Below, in pieces: positions 8,300 through 17,024 of a stretch of 64,000 nt of DNA. The stretch comes from JARDZU01 sp040510135. Lineage in GTDB: Bacteria > Actinomycetota > Acidimicrobiia > Spongiisociales > ZC4RG35. A program made the position numbers and the translations under genes. The notes below the pieces were generated by a model, which saw only the letters and a list, made by a program, of their open reading frames with translations, searched no databases and was not told the origin of the DNA. How positions within the stretch are numbered: the stretch's first letter is position 1; every line of letters starts with the position of its first letter. Location of the stretch: the NCBI GenBank assembly GCA_040510135.1, contig JBEVJN010000081.1:15877-79876 (forward strand). The letters are read 5' to 3'.

Positions 8300-9945
8300 G
8301 GAAGGGCTGGCTCCTGCTCATAGCGGGAGCCGCCCTGGCGCTCGCGGCTTGTGCCGGGCCCCCGCAGGGAGAGCCATCGCCCCCCGCCCTGGGTGATCCG
8401 ACGACTGAATCGCCATCCGAATGGTCGGGGGAGACAAGGCTCGTCCCCCAGGACTACCCGACGATCCAGGCGGCGGTGGACGCTGCCGCTCCAGGAGACC
8501 TGATCCTCATCGATCGCGGTACTTACCGCGAGCAGGTCGAAGTGACCACCCCCGGCCTGACTCTGCGCGGCGTCGATCGCAACGAGGTGGTCATCGACGG
8601 CGAGTTTCAGCGGTCCAACGGTGTCATTGTCCTCCTTGCCGACGGCGTGGCGGTGGAGAACATGACTGCGATCAACAACACATCCAACGGCTTCTACTGG
8701 AGCGGCGTCCGTGGATACCGCGGGTCGTATCTGACTGCGGTCAACAACGCCGTCTACGGGATCTACGCCTTCGACTCCAGCGACGGCCTCTTCGAGCACT
8801 CGTACGCCTCGGGGTCACCCGACGCCGGTTTCTACATCGGCCAGTGTGACCCGTGCCAGGCAACCATCACCGACTCGATATCCGAGTGGAATGGGCTGGG
8901 ATATTCGGGGACCAACGCCTCTTCGGACCTGTACATCGTCAACTCGATATTCCGCCACAACATCGCCGGTATCGCTCCCAACACGCTGGACAGCGAATTG
9001 CTGCCGCCCTTCCACAATGTGACGGTGGTGGGCAACCTGGTGCACGACAACGGGAACATCGGGGCCCCCGCTCTCGCCCTCGAGTGGGCGGCGCAAGGGA
9101 ACGGCATCCTGCTCGCCGGGGGAGGCGATTCCTATGTGGCGAGGAACCGCGTCGCCAACCACCCGCAGAGCGGGATCGCAATCTTCCCCGTGCTCGACGA
9201 CAACTTCTACATGTCTTACGACCATCAGGTCGTCGAGAACGTCGTGGAGGGATCGGGTCTCGCCGATCTGACTCTGGGAGGCCCGGCGACATCGGGCAAC
9301 TGCTTCGAGGACAACGAGTTTTCGACGACCCTGCCCGCCGCCCTGGAGATCAAGCAGCCGTGTGAAGGACTCCGGTTTCCCGCCCTGTTCGAGATCGGTT
9401 CGACGACGGCACAACTCGGCCGTCTCTTCGAGAGCGGGCTCGATCTCCAACCCCAGGTCGACATCGCCTCCCTTCCGCATCCCGGACCGCAGCCGAACAT
9501 GCCGGAAGGCGCTGCGGCGCCGGTCACGCCGGCAATCAATGTGTTCGCCGGATCGCAGCCAGACATCGACAGCATCGGCATCCCGGCGATGCCTTCAGAT
9601 TTGGAAGTCGCCCAGCAGAAAGGAATCAACGTCATGGGTGTGAGCTTCGCCTCGGCCGCAGGGGTGTTCTTCGGGCTCTATGCGTACGTCCTGCCCTTGG
9701 TCCTCTACACCTCATGGGTGGTCCTGGCGCTCTTGGACCTGTCGCGGCGGGAAGATCTGAGCCGAGGGAAGGTGATCGCGTGGATGGCGGCGATTCTGGT
9801 CATCCCCTTCCTCGGTGTGGTGGCGTACTTCATCTTCGGCAAGAGCAACATCCCTGCCTGGCAGCGGTGGGTGTTCATGGCCGGAGGACTAGCCGTTTAT
9901 CTGCTGTTCCTGGGTCTCGGAATGGTCATCGGTGGGATCGTCTGA
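8296..9945 (+). CDS. Lipoprotein with right-handed beta-helix (NosD-like) and C-terminal PLDc_N membrane domain
   Basis: A 549-residue protein. It begins with a lipoprotein signal (lipobox near LALAAC). Residues of about 50-350 form a parallel beta-helix region: PTIQAAVDAAAPGDLI at the start, then repeated short strands with Asn-rich turns (ENMTAINNTSNGF, GIYAFDSS, GLGYSGTN). After a Pro-rich linker, about 445-549 carry three hydrophobic segments. The middle, ALLDLSRREDLSRGKVIAW...PFLGVVAYFIFGK, matches the phospholipase D N-terminal (PLDc_N) membrane domain. NosD-type beta-helix proteins help copper-site assembly, and a copper-protein gene precedes it. The fusion is unusual. Confidence 0.78.
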   Translation: MRKGWLLLIAGAALALAACAGPPQGEPSPPALGDPTTESPSEWSGETRLVPQDYPTIQAAVDAAAPGDLILIDRGTYREQVEVTTPGLTLRGVDRNEVVIDGEFQRSNGVIVLLADGVAVENMTAINNTSNGFYWSGVRGYRGSYLTAVNNAVYGIYAFDSSDGLFEHSYASGSPDAGFYIGQCDPCQATITDSISEWNGLGYSGTNASSDLYIVNSIFRHNIAGIAPNTLDSELLPPFHNVTVVGNLVHDNGNIGAPALALEWAAQGNGILLAGGGDSYVARNRVANHPQSGIAIFPVLDDNFYMSYDHQVVENVVEGSGLADLTLGGPATSGNCFEDNEFSTTLPAALEIKQPCEGLRFPALFEIGSTTAQLGRLFESGLDLQPQVDIASLPHPGPQPNMPEGAAAPVTPAINVFAGSQPDIDSIGIPAMPSDLEVAQQKGINVMGVSFASAAGVFFGLYAYVLPLVLYTSWVVLALLDLSRREDLSRGKVIAWMAAILVIPFLGVVAYFIFGKSNIPAWQRWVFMAGGLAVYLLFLGLGMVIGGIV

Positions 9946-9982
9946 GTCGACGGAGGTCTGGTTTGCTGCGGTCTAGAAGGAT

Positions 9983-9996
9983 GGGTCGATCGACCC
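9983..9996. other. Perfect 14 bp palindrome after the beta-helix lipoprotein gene
   Basis: GGGTCGATCGACCC, 38 bases after the stop at 9945, followed by CTTG. As RNA it folds into a 5 bp stem with a GATC loop. It could be a weak terminator of the mogA-to-lipoprotein operon or a dimeric protein's operator for the gene at 10093. Confidence 0.35.
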
Positions 9997-10047
9997 CTTG
10001 ATACCACCCGTTGGCGCTGCCGATTCATAAGGTGAAATGAACCTGTT

Positions 10048-10071
10048 GGTCCGGGCCAGGAGGCCTGGACC
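10048..10071 (+). other. Stable hairpin in the leader of the gene at 10093
   Basis: GGTCC-G-GGCC-AGGA-GGCC-T-GGACC forms a 10 bp stem with one G/T wobble and a 4-base loop, ending 21 bases before the ATG at 10093. It leaves room for the ribosome site, so it may control translation or be the terminator of the upstream operon. No U tract follows. Confidence 0.4.
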
Positions 10072-10092
10072 GGAAGATGGACCGGGTGCGAT

Positions 10093-10947
10093 ATGAACTA
10101 TCCGCTGCTCTATCTGGAGCACCTCAGCCAACGGGACCTCGAGCTGCTGGCACAGACCGCTGGAACCGGCGACGCGGTGTTGAAGCAGCGAATGCTGGAA
10201 CGCCCCGAGGTGATCGACGAGCTCCTGGCATCTCGCCGGCTCTTCGACACGATCTTCGACAGCTCCCGCGAACTGGCCGAACCCGGCGCATCCTCCTTCC
10301 TCGCCTTTGCGGCGCTCGTCAACAGATCCGCAACTGATCTCCACGACGCGAGTTACGTCTCGGAGTGGGCAGCACCCGGGAAACGTCTTCCGGTCTTCGA
10401 CGTCGAGCCACTGCGGCACTTTCTCGACGACGGGGCTCGACGGTATTTTCTCATCGAGTTCCTCAACTCTTTCACGTCGGTGGCAAGCGGCAGCTTCGTC
10501 GTCCAGACCCGCGATGGCCTTCGACGCCGGCGTTTCAGCGAGCTCGATCCGGTAGCCCTCGCCGAGATGGTCGAGCTGTTGCCACCGGCGGAGCGGCCCG
10601 GGGGGTACCGACGGCTCGGCGATGTCGCTCTGTTCCTGAGCGGGGTCCTGCCCGACCACACTGCCCGGCACCCATACACCCCCGCGCAGCGAGAGTGGCT
10701 CGCCCAGTCGGCGGAGCTCGGTCCCACCGAGGCGCTCGCCGAGGATCAGGCGCTTCGTTTCATCGAGGTGGCCGGTGCTGCCTGGTATCGGCGTTCTGTG
10801 GATGAAGCCAACGGGACGGTAGCCACCGGCCCGACTTTCCTCCGCACCGTGGCCGACCGTTTCTCCGATGCCCGTCGCATCCTCAACTATCTGGCCGACC
10901 GGTATCTCTTCCGCCACGAGCTGGGCCTGGTCGGCGACCCCGGTTAG
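10093..10947 (+). CDS. Conserved-looking hypothetical protein
   Basis: Not recognised. The 284-residue product is soluble, mostly alpha-helical by composition, with no signal peptide or membrane segment. It begins MNYPLLYLEHLSQRDLELL and contains a compact run of Leu/Arg-rich helices, a basic strand (RDGLRRRRFSEL) near 140-150, and a conserved-looking ending with RFSDARRILNYLADRYLF. No catalytic motif is evident. Codon use and GC match the neighbours. It is monocistronic by layout: an upstream hairpin pair and a 97 bp gap downstream. Confidence 0.6.
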   Translation: MNYPLLYLEHLSQRDLELLAQTAGTGDAVLKQRMLERPEVIDELLASRRLFDTIFDSSRELAEPGASSFLAFAALVNRSATDLHDASYVSEWAAPGKRLPVFDVEPLRHFLDDGARRYFLIEFLNSFTSVASGSFVVQTRDGLRRRRFSELDPVALAEMVELLPPAERPGGYRRLGDVALFLSGVLPDHTARHPYTPAQREWLAQSAELGPTEALAEDQALRFIEVAGAAWYRRSVDEANGTVATGPTFLRTVADRFSDARRILNYLADRYLFRHELGLVGDPG

Positions 10948-11044
10948 GTCACACGTCGCCAGGACCCATTGCTCGCGTCGGTGAGATCGCGCCTCCTAGG
11001 CTGTCGCAGCGAAGGTTCGACCCGCCGCATTGGAGGCAGCGACG

Positions 11045-11296
11045 ATGACCACTCCCGAACAGCCAACGCAGCCGACCCCGGAGCAGCGACCGACCTGGCC
11101 TGGATGGTGGGTCATCCTCGGGGCGGTGATAGTGCTGGTGGCGATCCTCGCAGTCGTCTATTTGGGCGACGGGGACACAGATGACACCACGGTGACGACG
11201 GACAACATCGAGGAGAGCGGTACAACGAGTCCTGACGTCGCGACTACCGAGGTGGCCGAGACCGAGGCTCCGACGGAGACAACGGCGGCTTCGTAG
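11045..11296 (+). CDS. Small single-pass membrane protein with acidic Thr/Glu-rich tail
   Basis: An 83-residue protein. It has a short Pro/Gln/Thr-rich N-terminus, one transmembrane helix at about 25-43 (WWVILGAVIVLVAILAVVY) and an extracellular-type tail rich in Thr, Asp, Glu and Ser (about 44-83). ATG 11045 follows a GGAGGCAG-like ribosome site. Positively charged residues are absent after the helix, which fits an N-in, C-out orientation. Function unknown. A strong hairpin follows the stop. Confidence 0.6.
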   Translation: MTTPEQPTQPTPEQRPTWPGWWVILGAVIVLVAILAVVYLGDGDTDDTTVTTDNIEESGTTSPDVATTEVAETEAPTETTAAS

Positions 11297-11302
11297 AGGT
11301 CT

Positions 11303-11346
11303 GGAGGGCTTTGCCGGGTTGCAGACCGGCCACCCTCCGGCTTTTC
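11303..11346 (+). terminator. Probable intrinsic terminator
   Basis: Nested stems GGAGGG (11303-11308) with CCCTCC (11333-11338) and GCCGG (11313-11317) with CCGGC (11326-11330), followed by GGCTTTTC. It starts seven bases after the stop of the small membrane protein gene and ends before the GNAT start at 11363. Confidence 0.6.
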
Positions 11347-11362
11347 GGCTTCAATTCCTCGC

Positions 11363-12256
11363 ATGACGCTCCCAACCGGCCTGGTGACGCGTCCTATGGC
11401 TCCCGGTGACGTGAGCGCAGTGACGGCACTGATCGCGGCGGGTCAGCTGGCGGACGTCGGCGAAGTCGTGATCGAGGAGGCTGACATCGTCAGCGACTGG
11501 CAACGTCCCAGCTACGACGTTGCCGACAGCACCATCGGGGTCTTCGATGGCGACCGGCTGGTCGCCTACGCCGAGCTCTCGGGGGGCGACCGGGGCGATG
11601 CCGCCGTCGATCCCGCCTACCGGGGGCGGGGGATCGGCACGTTCCTGGCCACCTGGATGCAGGAGCGGGCTCGAGGTCGGGGCCTTCATGTGATTGGGAT
11701 GCCCGTGCCCGAGGGCTCCCCCGGTGACCGGCTGCTCGAGCGCCTCGGATACCGGGTCCGCTGGACGAGCTGGGCGCTGGCGCTCCCCGAAGGCAAGGTG
11801 ATCGAAGCGCGGGCGCTCCCTCCCGGCTACACGATCAGGGCGGGTGAGGAGTCTGATCATCGTGCCGCCTGGACAGTCATAGAGGACGCCTTTCTGGAAT
11901 GGTCGGTCCGGGACCGGCAGAGCTTCGAGGATTTCTCGGCTCAGATATTGCAAAGACCCGGGTTCGAGCCATGGAACCTCCGCGTCGTGACCGACGGGAA
12001 CGGGGAGGTGGTGGGTGCGGCGCTGATCCTGCTCGGAGACGAGGCCGGATTCGTGGAGAGGGTGGCCGTTCGAAAGGACCAGAGAGGTCTCGGACTCGGC
12101 CAGGCAGTCCTCGCCGATGCGTTTGCTCGAGCCCGGGAACACGGGGCCACCCGGTCGGAGCTCTCCACGGATTCCCGGACCGGTGCGCTTGGTCTCTACG
12201 AGAGAGTTGGTATGGAGGTCACCTCGGTCTGGGTGAACCGGGCAATCGATCTCTGA
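11363..12256 (+). CDS. Tandem GNAT-domain N-acetyltransferase
   Basis: A 297-residue protein made of two GNAT folds. The first (about 1-140) has the acetyl-CoA loop YRGRGIGTFLATW near 90-103. The second (about 150-297) has QRGLGLGQAVLADAF near 234-248 and ends with LYERVGMEV, the usual GNAT C-terminal strand. The two-domain form resembles mycothiol synthase MshD, but the substrate cannot be assigned and MshD itself is only one possibility. ATG 11363 follows a terminator, so it likely has its own promoter. Confidence 0.75.
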   Translation: MTLPTGLVTRPMAPGDVSAVTALIAAGQLADVGEVVIEEADIVSDWQRPSYDVADSTIGVFDGDRLVAYAELSGGDRGDAAVDPAYRGRGIGTFLATWMQERARGRGLHVIGMPVPEGSPGDRLLERLGYRVRWTSWALALPEGKVIEARALPPGYTIRAGEESDHRAAWTVIEDAFLEWSVRDRQSFEDFSAQILQRPGFEPWNLRVVTDGNGEVVGAALILLGDEAGFVERVAVRKDQRGLGLGQAVLADAFARAREHGATRSELSTDSRTGALGLYERVGMEVTSVWVNRAIDL

Positions 12257-12327
12257 GCGCCGGTGCTTGGCGCTCCCCGACCTGGCCGTTACTTTGATCG
12301 CCACTCGGGCCTAATCAGGAGGACGGG

Positions 12328-12744
12328 ATGATCTTCGATTTCTTTGGCGAATTGAACTGGCTTGCGATCGTGGTGGCAACGATTGCATGGTTCGCCTTCA
12401 GCGCCATCTGGTATTCGGTGCCTCCGCTCAGCAAGGCATGGCAGAAGGCATCCAAGGTCGACATGACTACCGAAGGCCCACCGCTGGCGTCGCTGTTTGG
12501 CCCGACCCTCGTCGGATACTTCGTGACCACCGTCGTCATCGCGCTGATCGCACGCGGAATCGGGGCCATCGAGGTCGTCGATGGGGTCGCTCTGGGCGCT
12601 GCACTTGGCGTGGGCTTTGGGGCGGTGAGTGCCCTGGTGAGCCAGATCTACGAGCAGAAGGGCTCTTCGTACTGGTTGATCAACGGGCTCAACGCGATCA
12701 TCGCCTACATCATCGTGGCGCTGATCGTCACCGTCTGGGTCTGA
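12328..12744 (+). CDS. DUF1761 family membrane protein
   Basis: A 138-residue protein with about four predicted transmembrane helices (roughly 8-28, 52-75, 84-104 and 113-137) and a conserved-looking loop WYSVPPLSKAW after the first helix, typical of DUF1761 proteins. The function of the family is unknown. The ATG has a good ribosome site (AGGAGG at 12317-12322). It converges on the mec gene, with stops 3 bp apart. Confidence 0.72.
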   Translation: MIFDFFGELNWLAIVVATIAWFAFSAIWYSVPPLSKAWQKASKVDMTTEGPPLASLFGPTLVGYFVTTVVIALIARGIGAIEVVDGVALGAALGVGFGAVSALVSQIYEQKGSSYWLINGLNAIIAYIIVALIVTVWV

Positions 12745-12747
12745 CAC

Positions 12748-13128
12748 TCAGTCGAGGGCGATCTCCTCGATCGCACCTGCCCGTATGAAGAAGCCCCTGA
12801 TCTCGCCCGGGGCGGCGATCAGGTACACCCAATCCGGCTCCAGGGCGCTCTGTACGTCGATCATCGACGGCATCGCCGTGCCACCCGGGTGCGAGTGGAA
12901 GACGCCTCCGATCTCCCAGCCCATCGATTCGGCGTGTCGCATCGCCTCGAAGTGCTCTCCGGGCTCGATTGTGTACGACACCGGCGAGGGGTCGGCGTTG
13001 CTCAACGGGTAGGCAAACCGGAAACGCCCATCACCGTCCATGGCCAGGAGACCGCAGCACTCGTCGGGGGCGCAATTCTCGGCATGGGCCAGGATGGCCC
13101 ATCGGATCTGGTCAGGAAGCTGTGGCAC
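12748..13128 (-). CDS. mec: JAMM/MPN zinc metalloprotease (Mec family)
   Basis: A 126-residue stand-alone JAMM domain with complete catalytic residues: E23 (PDECCG), H78 and H80 (FHSHP), S88 and D91, giving the H-x-H-x7-S-x2-D pattern. In actinobacteria such proteins (Mec) cleave amino acids, notably cysteine, from the C-terminus of a small ubiquitin-like sulfur carrier (CysO). Its start lies inside the end of the moeZ-like gene (17 bp overlap), so the two are coupled. No ThiS/MoaD/CysO carrier gene lies in this window; it must be elsewhere if the pathway is intact. Confidence 0.88.
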   Translation of the reverse strand: MPQLPDQIRWAILAHAENCAPDECCGLLAMDGDGRFRFAYPLSNADPSPVSYTIEPGEHFEAMRHAESMGWEIGGVFHSHPGGTAMPSMIDVQSALEPDWVYLIAAPGEIRGFFIRAGAIEEIALD

Positions 13129-14290
13129 GCTCCACGTTGCCCCCCTGGCGGCAGGTCTGGTCGTATTCGACGATCCTCGGTGGACGGTCGGGGTCAGCGC
13201 ATGCCGGGCAGTTCGGGTCGCGGTCGATGGTCACCGAGCTGAAGTCCTCATCCAAGGCGTCGTAGATGAGAAGTCGTCCTGTCAGCGGCTCGCCCAGATC
13301 GAGCAAGAGCTTGATGGCCTCCATGGCCTCGATCGAACCGATGATCCCCGGCAGAACCCCGAGGACGCCGGCCTCGGCGCACGACGGGGCGAGCTCGGGC
13401 GGCGGCGGCTCGGGAAAGAGGCATCGGTAACAGGGCCCGGCATAGGGATCGAACACCGATACCTGACCTTCGAAGCGGAAAATCGATCCGTGGACCACCG
13501 GGACCCGGAGGTGCAGCGAGGCATCGTTGACCAGGTACCGGGTGGGGAAGTTGTCGCCGCCATCGAGGACCACGTCGTAGCCCTTCATGATGTCGAGGGC
13601 GTTGTCGGCGTCGAGCCTGGTGTTGTGGGTGACCACCTTGACGTCCGGATTTAGAGCCGTAATCGCCTCGCGGGCGGATTCAGTCTTCGGCATACCCACC
13701 CGGTCGAGGTTGTGCAACACCTGGCGCTGCAGATTGGTCCGGTCCACCACATCGAAGTCGACCACTCCAATCGTCCCCACTCCCGCGGCCGCGAGGTAGA
13801 GGGCAGCCGGCGAGCCCAACCCTCCGGCACCGATGAGCAGGACGCTGGAGTCGAGCAGGCGAGCCTGACCGGCTTCACCCACCTCCTCGAGGACGAGGTG
13901 TCTCGCGTACCGATCACGTTGCTCGGCGGTCAGACCTTCACCGGCCCCCCATGCCCTTCCCTCGGACTTCCAACGGTCGAAGCCGCCGGCTAGCGAGTAG
14001 ACCGTCTCGTAACCCATCCGGTGCAAGCTCACCGCGGCCAGCGCCGAGCGTCCGCCACTAGCGCAGTAGAGGACAACCGGTCGCGACCTGTCCGGGGCTA
14101 CGCCGGTTATGTCGCGCTCCAGCACCCCGCGGGGGAGGAGGCGGGCACCGGAGATTGCGCCCTGCTCGTGCTCCCCGGTCTCGCGCACGTCGATCAGGAC
14201 CACGTCGGCCAGCCTCGACTCGAGATTCTCGGGTGTCATCTCTTCGATCTGTGCCCGTGCCTGGCCGACGAGGTCGCGGTAGGAGGTCAT
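13112..14290 (-). CDS. moeZ: MoeZ/ThiF-like adenylyltransferase with N-terminal rhodanese domain
   Basis: Activates the C-terminus of a ubiquitin-like sulfur carrier (adenylation, then sulfur transfer). The 392-residue product has a rhodanese domain at about 20-112 with active-site Cys in VVLYCASGGRS. An E1-like domain follows with nucleotide loop GAGGLGSPAALYLAAAG, the NLQRQVLH arginine finger segment, and zinc cysteines CYRC and CPAC. Actinobacterial MoeZ normally has rhodanese at the C-terminus; here the order is reversed. It starts at the aceE stop (one-base overlap) and runs into mec. Confidence 0.87.
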   Translation of the reverse strand: MTSYRDLVGQARAQIEEMTPENLESRLADVVLIDVRETGEHEQGAISGARLLPRGVLERDITGVAPDRSRPVVLYCASGGRSALAAVSLHRMGYETVYSLAGGFDRWKSEGRAWGAGEGLTAEQRDRYARHLVLEEVGEAGQARLLDSSVLLIGAGGLGSPAALYLAAAGVGTIGVVDFDVVDRTNLQRQVLHNLDRVGMPKTESAREAITALNPDVKVVTHNTRLDADNALDIMKGYDVVLDGGDNFPTRYLVNDASLHLRVPVVHGSIFRFEGQVSVFDPYAGPCYRCLFPEPPPPELAPSCAEAGVLGVLPGIIGSIEAMEAIKLLLDLGEPLTGRLLIYDALDEDFSSVTIDRDPNCPACADPDRPPRIVEYDQTCRQGGNVERATAS

Positions 14291-17010
14291 CAGCGGGAGA
14301 TGGCCGGGTCCGGGGCCTCCGGGTCTATCTCGTAGCGATCGAAGGCATCCCTGACCAGGGTTTCAGGCACGGTGCCCTGGCCGGCCAGGGTGGAGAGGGT
14401 CGCGGAAACGATGTGACCTGCGTCCACCTCGAAGAACCGGCGCAGTGCCTTGCGGGCATCGGAGCGGCCAAATCCATCGGTGCCGAGAGTTGTGAGCGGA
14501 CCCGGAACCCATCGGGACACCTGGTCGGGCACCAGTCTCATGTAGTCGGTCACCGCGACGATCGGACCGCCCACGTCGGAGAGGAGTCGGGTCACCATCG
14601 GGATGCGGGGCTGCTCGGTCGGGTGGAGAAGATTCCACCGGGTGACGGAGAGTGCCTCCTCTCGCAATCTCTTGTAGGACGTGGCCGACCACAGCTCGGC
14701 GCTTACTTGATAGTGCTCGGCGAGGTCCGCGGCGGCGTGGCGGGCTGCGAGATTGGCCGACCCTGAGAAGAGGATGGCCACCTTCGGGCCCGACACTGCG
14801 GGCCCCTCGGCCCATTTGTACAGCCCGTCGACGATCCCCTGCTCCGACCCATCCGGGCGGGGAGGTTGTGAGTGGTTCTCGTTGTAGAGGGTCAGGTAAT
14901 AGAAGATGTCTTCGGGCTCCGCCCCGTACATGCGCTGCAAGCCATGCTCGACGATGGTGCCTACCTCGTAGGCGAATGCCGGGTCGTATGCCTCGCAAAC
15001 AGGCACCGAGGTGGCGAGGACGAGGCTGTGGCCGTCTTGATGCTGAAGGCCCTCGCCTTCCAGAGTGGTCCTCCCAGCGGTCGCCCCGAGCAGGAAGCCG
15101 CGCACCCGCGAGTCGGCCGCCGACCAGATCAGGTCGCCGACCCGCTGGAAGCCGAACATCGAATAGAAGATGAAGAACGGCACCATTGGGACGCCGCGAG
15201 TGGCATATGACGTCCCGGCGGCGATCCAGGACGCCATCGACCCTGCTTCGGTGATCCCCTCCTCGAGGATCTGGCCGCTCTGGCTCTCGGAATAAGACAG
15301 GATCATCGACGCGTCCACGGGCTCGTACAGCTGGCCCTTGGAGGCGTAGATCTTGAGCTCGCGAAAAAGCGAGTCCATGCCGAACGTCCGCGCCTCATCG
15401 GGGACGATCGGCACCACGTGCGTGCCGAATCCCTCGGAGCGAGCCAGACCGCGCAACAGTCGGGTGAAGGCGGTCGTGGTCGAGGCTTCCACCTTGCCCG
15501 ACCCGGCGTAGACCTCGGAGAATGCCTCGGGAGCGGGGAGCACGAGAGTGTTCTCGGGCACTACGCGACTCGGGACGAATCCACCCAGCTTCTGACGTCT
15601 GGCGTGGAGGTATTCGTGCTCGGGCGTGCCGGGCTCGGGCCGGAAATACGGGGGCACGCTCTCACCGGCGAGGGATTCCTCGGGGATCTCCGCCTGGAGG
15701 CTGAGCCTCTCGCGAAGCACCATCAGCTGCTGGTTGGTGAGCTCTTTGATCTGGTGGGTCGCGTTCCTTCCCTCGACGTCAGGGCCCAGCGTCCATCCTT
15801 TGATCGTTTTGGCCAGGACCACCGTCGGCTTGCCATTGTCGAGCTCGGTCGCCACCTTGTAGGCGGCGTATACCTTCTTGTAGTCGAGGCCGCCCCGTCG
15901 CAGTGCCCAGATCTCGTCGTCGCTCATGTCGGCGACCATCTCCTTTGTGCGAGGGTCCTTGCCGAAGAAGTGCTCCCGGACGTAGGCGCCGTTCTCCGCT
16001 TTGTACCGCTGGTACTCCCCGTCGACGGTGGTGTTCATCACGTTGATGAGGGCGCCCTCGTGGTCTCGGGCGAGGAGTGCATCCCAGCCAGAGCCCCAGA
16101 TCACCTTGATCACGTTCCAGCCGGCTCCGCGAAAGACTGATTCGAGCTCGGTGATGATCTGGCCGTTGCCGCGCACCGGGCCGTCCAGGCGCTGCAGATT
16201 GCAGTTCACCACCCAGGTCAGGTTGTCGAGGCCCTCCCGGGTGGCCAACGAGATCGCGCCGAGGGTCTCGGGCTCATCGACCTCGCCATCGCCGATGAAG
16301 CACCAGACTCGCGACTTGGAGGTGTCGTCGAGATCACGGTTGTGGAGGTACTTGTTGAACCGGGCGTGATAGATCGAGTTGATCGGACCGAGGCCCATCG
16401 ACACCGTGGGGAACTCCCAGAAATCTGGCATGAGACGGGGGTGGGGATAGGAGGTGAGGCCGTGGCCATCGATCTCGAATCGGAAGTTGTCGAGATGCTT
16501 TTCGTCGAACCTTCCCTCGAGATAGGCCCGGGCGTAGATACCGGGTGCCGCATGCCCTTGCATGTAGACGTGGTCGCCCTTGCCGTCGGCGCCCTTGCCT
16601 TTGAAGAAGTGGTTGAAGCCGACCTCGTAGAGAGTGGCCGATGAGGCGAAGGTGGAGAGGTGCCCCCCGATTCCCTTGGAGCGATGGTTGGCCTTGATCA
16701 CCATCACGGCGGCGTTCCACCGGATGAACCGCCGGATCCGTCTCTCGATGTGCTCGTCACCGGGGTATTCGGCTTCCTCCTCGGGAGGGATCGTGTTGAT
16801 GTAGGGCGTAGTGATTGCCCCGGCGATGCCGACGTTGTTCTCGTGGGCACGTTCGAGCAACTTGGCCACCAGGTACTTTGCGCGGTCGGGCCCCTGCTCG
16901 TTGACGACCGCGTCGAGGGAATCGATCCACTCCTGGGTCTCCACCGGATCGGAGTCCGGCATCTGATGGACGTATTCGTCACCGAGGGTGCGGCTCAGAT
17001 CGCCTGTCAT
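14290..17010 (-). CDS. aceE: Pyruvate dehydrogenase E1 component, homodimeric type
   Basis: TPP-dependent decarboxylase that converts pyruvate to acetyl groups for the E2 lipoyl domain. The 906-residue product matches the single-chain AceE family in length. It carries the TPP/Mg motif GDGEVDEPETLGA followed by NLTWVVNCNLQRLDGP, which parallels E. coli AceE closely. The early HLSTFASSATLYEVGFNHFF segment and the later GITEAGSMASW region are also diagnostic. The frame is open to 17199, but MTGDLSRTLGDEY at 17010 is the natural start. E2 and E3 genes are not in this window. It leads the aceE-moeZ-mec run. Confidence 0.93.
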   Translation of the reverse strand: MTGDLSRTLGDEYVHQMPDSDPVETQEWIDSLDAVVNEQGPDRAKYLVAKLLERAHENNVGIAGAITTPYINTIPPEEEAEYPGDEHIERRIRRFIRWNAAVMVIKANHRSKGIGGHLSTFASSATLYEVGFNHFFKGKGADGKGDHVYMQGHAAPGIYARAYLEGRFDEKHLDNFRFEIDGHGLTSYPHPRLMPDFWEFPTVSMGLGPINSIYHARFNKYLHNRDLDDTSKSRVWCFIGDGEVDEPETLGAISLATREGLDNLTWVVNCNLQRLDGPVRGNGQIITELESVFRGAGWNVIKVIWGSGWDALLARDHEGALINVMNTTVDGEYQRYKAENGAYVREHFFGKDPRTKEMVADMSDDEIWALRRGGLDYKKVYAAYKVATELDNGKPTVVLAKTIKGWTLGPDVEGRNATHQIKELTNQQLMVLRERLSLQAEIPEESLAGESVPPYFRPEPGTPEHEYLHARRQKLGGFVPSRVVPENTLVLPAPEAFSEVYAGSGKVEASTTTAFTRLLRGLARSEGFGTHVVPIVPDEARTFGMDSLFRELKIYASKGQLYEPVDASMILSYSESQSGQILEEGITEAGSMASWIAAGTSYATRGVPMVPFFIFYSMFGFQRVGDLIWSAADSRVRGFLLGATAGRTTLEGEGLQHQDGHSLVLATSVPVCEAYDPAFAYEVGTIVEHGLQRMYGAEPEDIFYYLTLYNENHSQPPRPDGSEQGIVDGLYKWAEGPAVSGPKVAILFSGSANLAARHAAADLAEHYQVSAELWSATSYKRLREEALSVTRWNLLHPTEQPRIPMVTRLLSDVGGPIVAVTDYMRLVPDQVSRWVPGPLTTLGTDGFGRSDARKALRRFFEVDAGHIVSATLSTLAGQGTVPETLVRDAFDRYEIDPEAPDPAISR

Positions 17011-17024
17011 CCGCCCAAGCCTAG

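Noticed and set aside
11000..11044. tRNA gene (GGTTCGACCC near 11015)
   Set aside because: No matching acceptor stem, anticodon arm or 3' pairing around the T-loop-like string.
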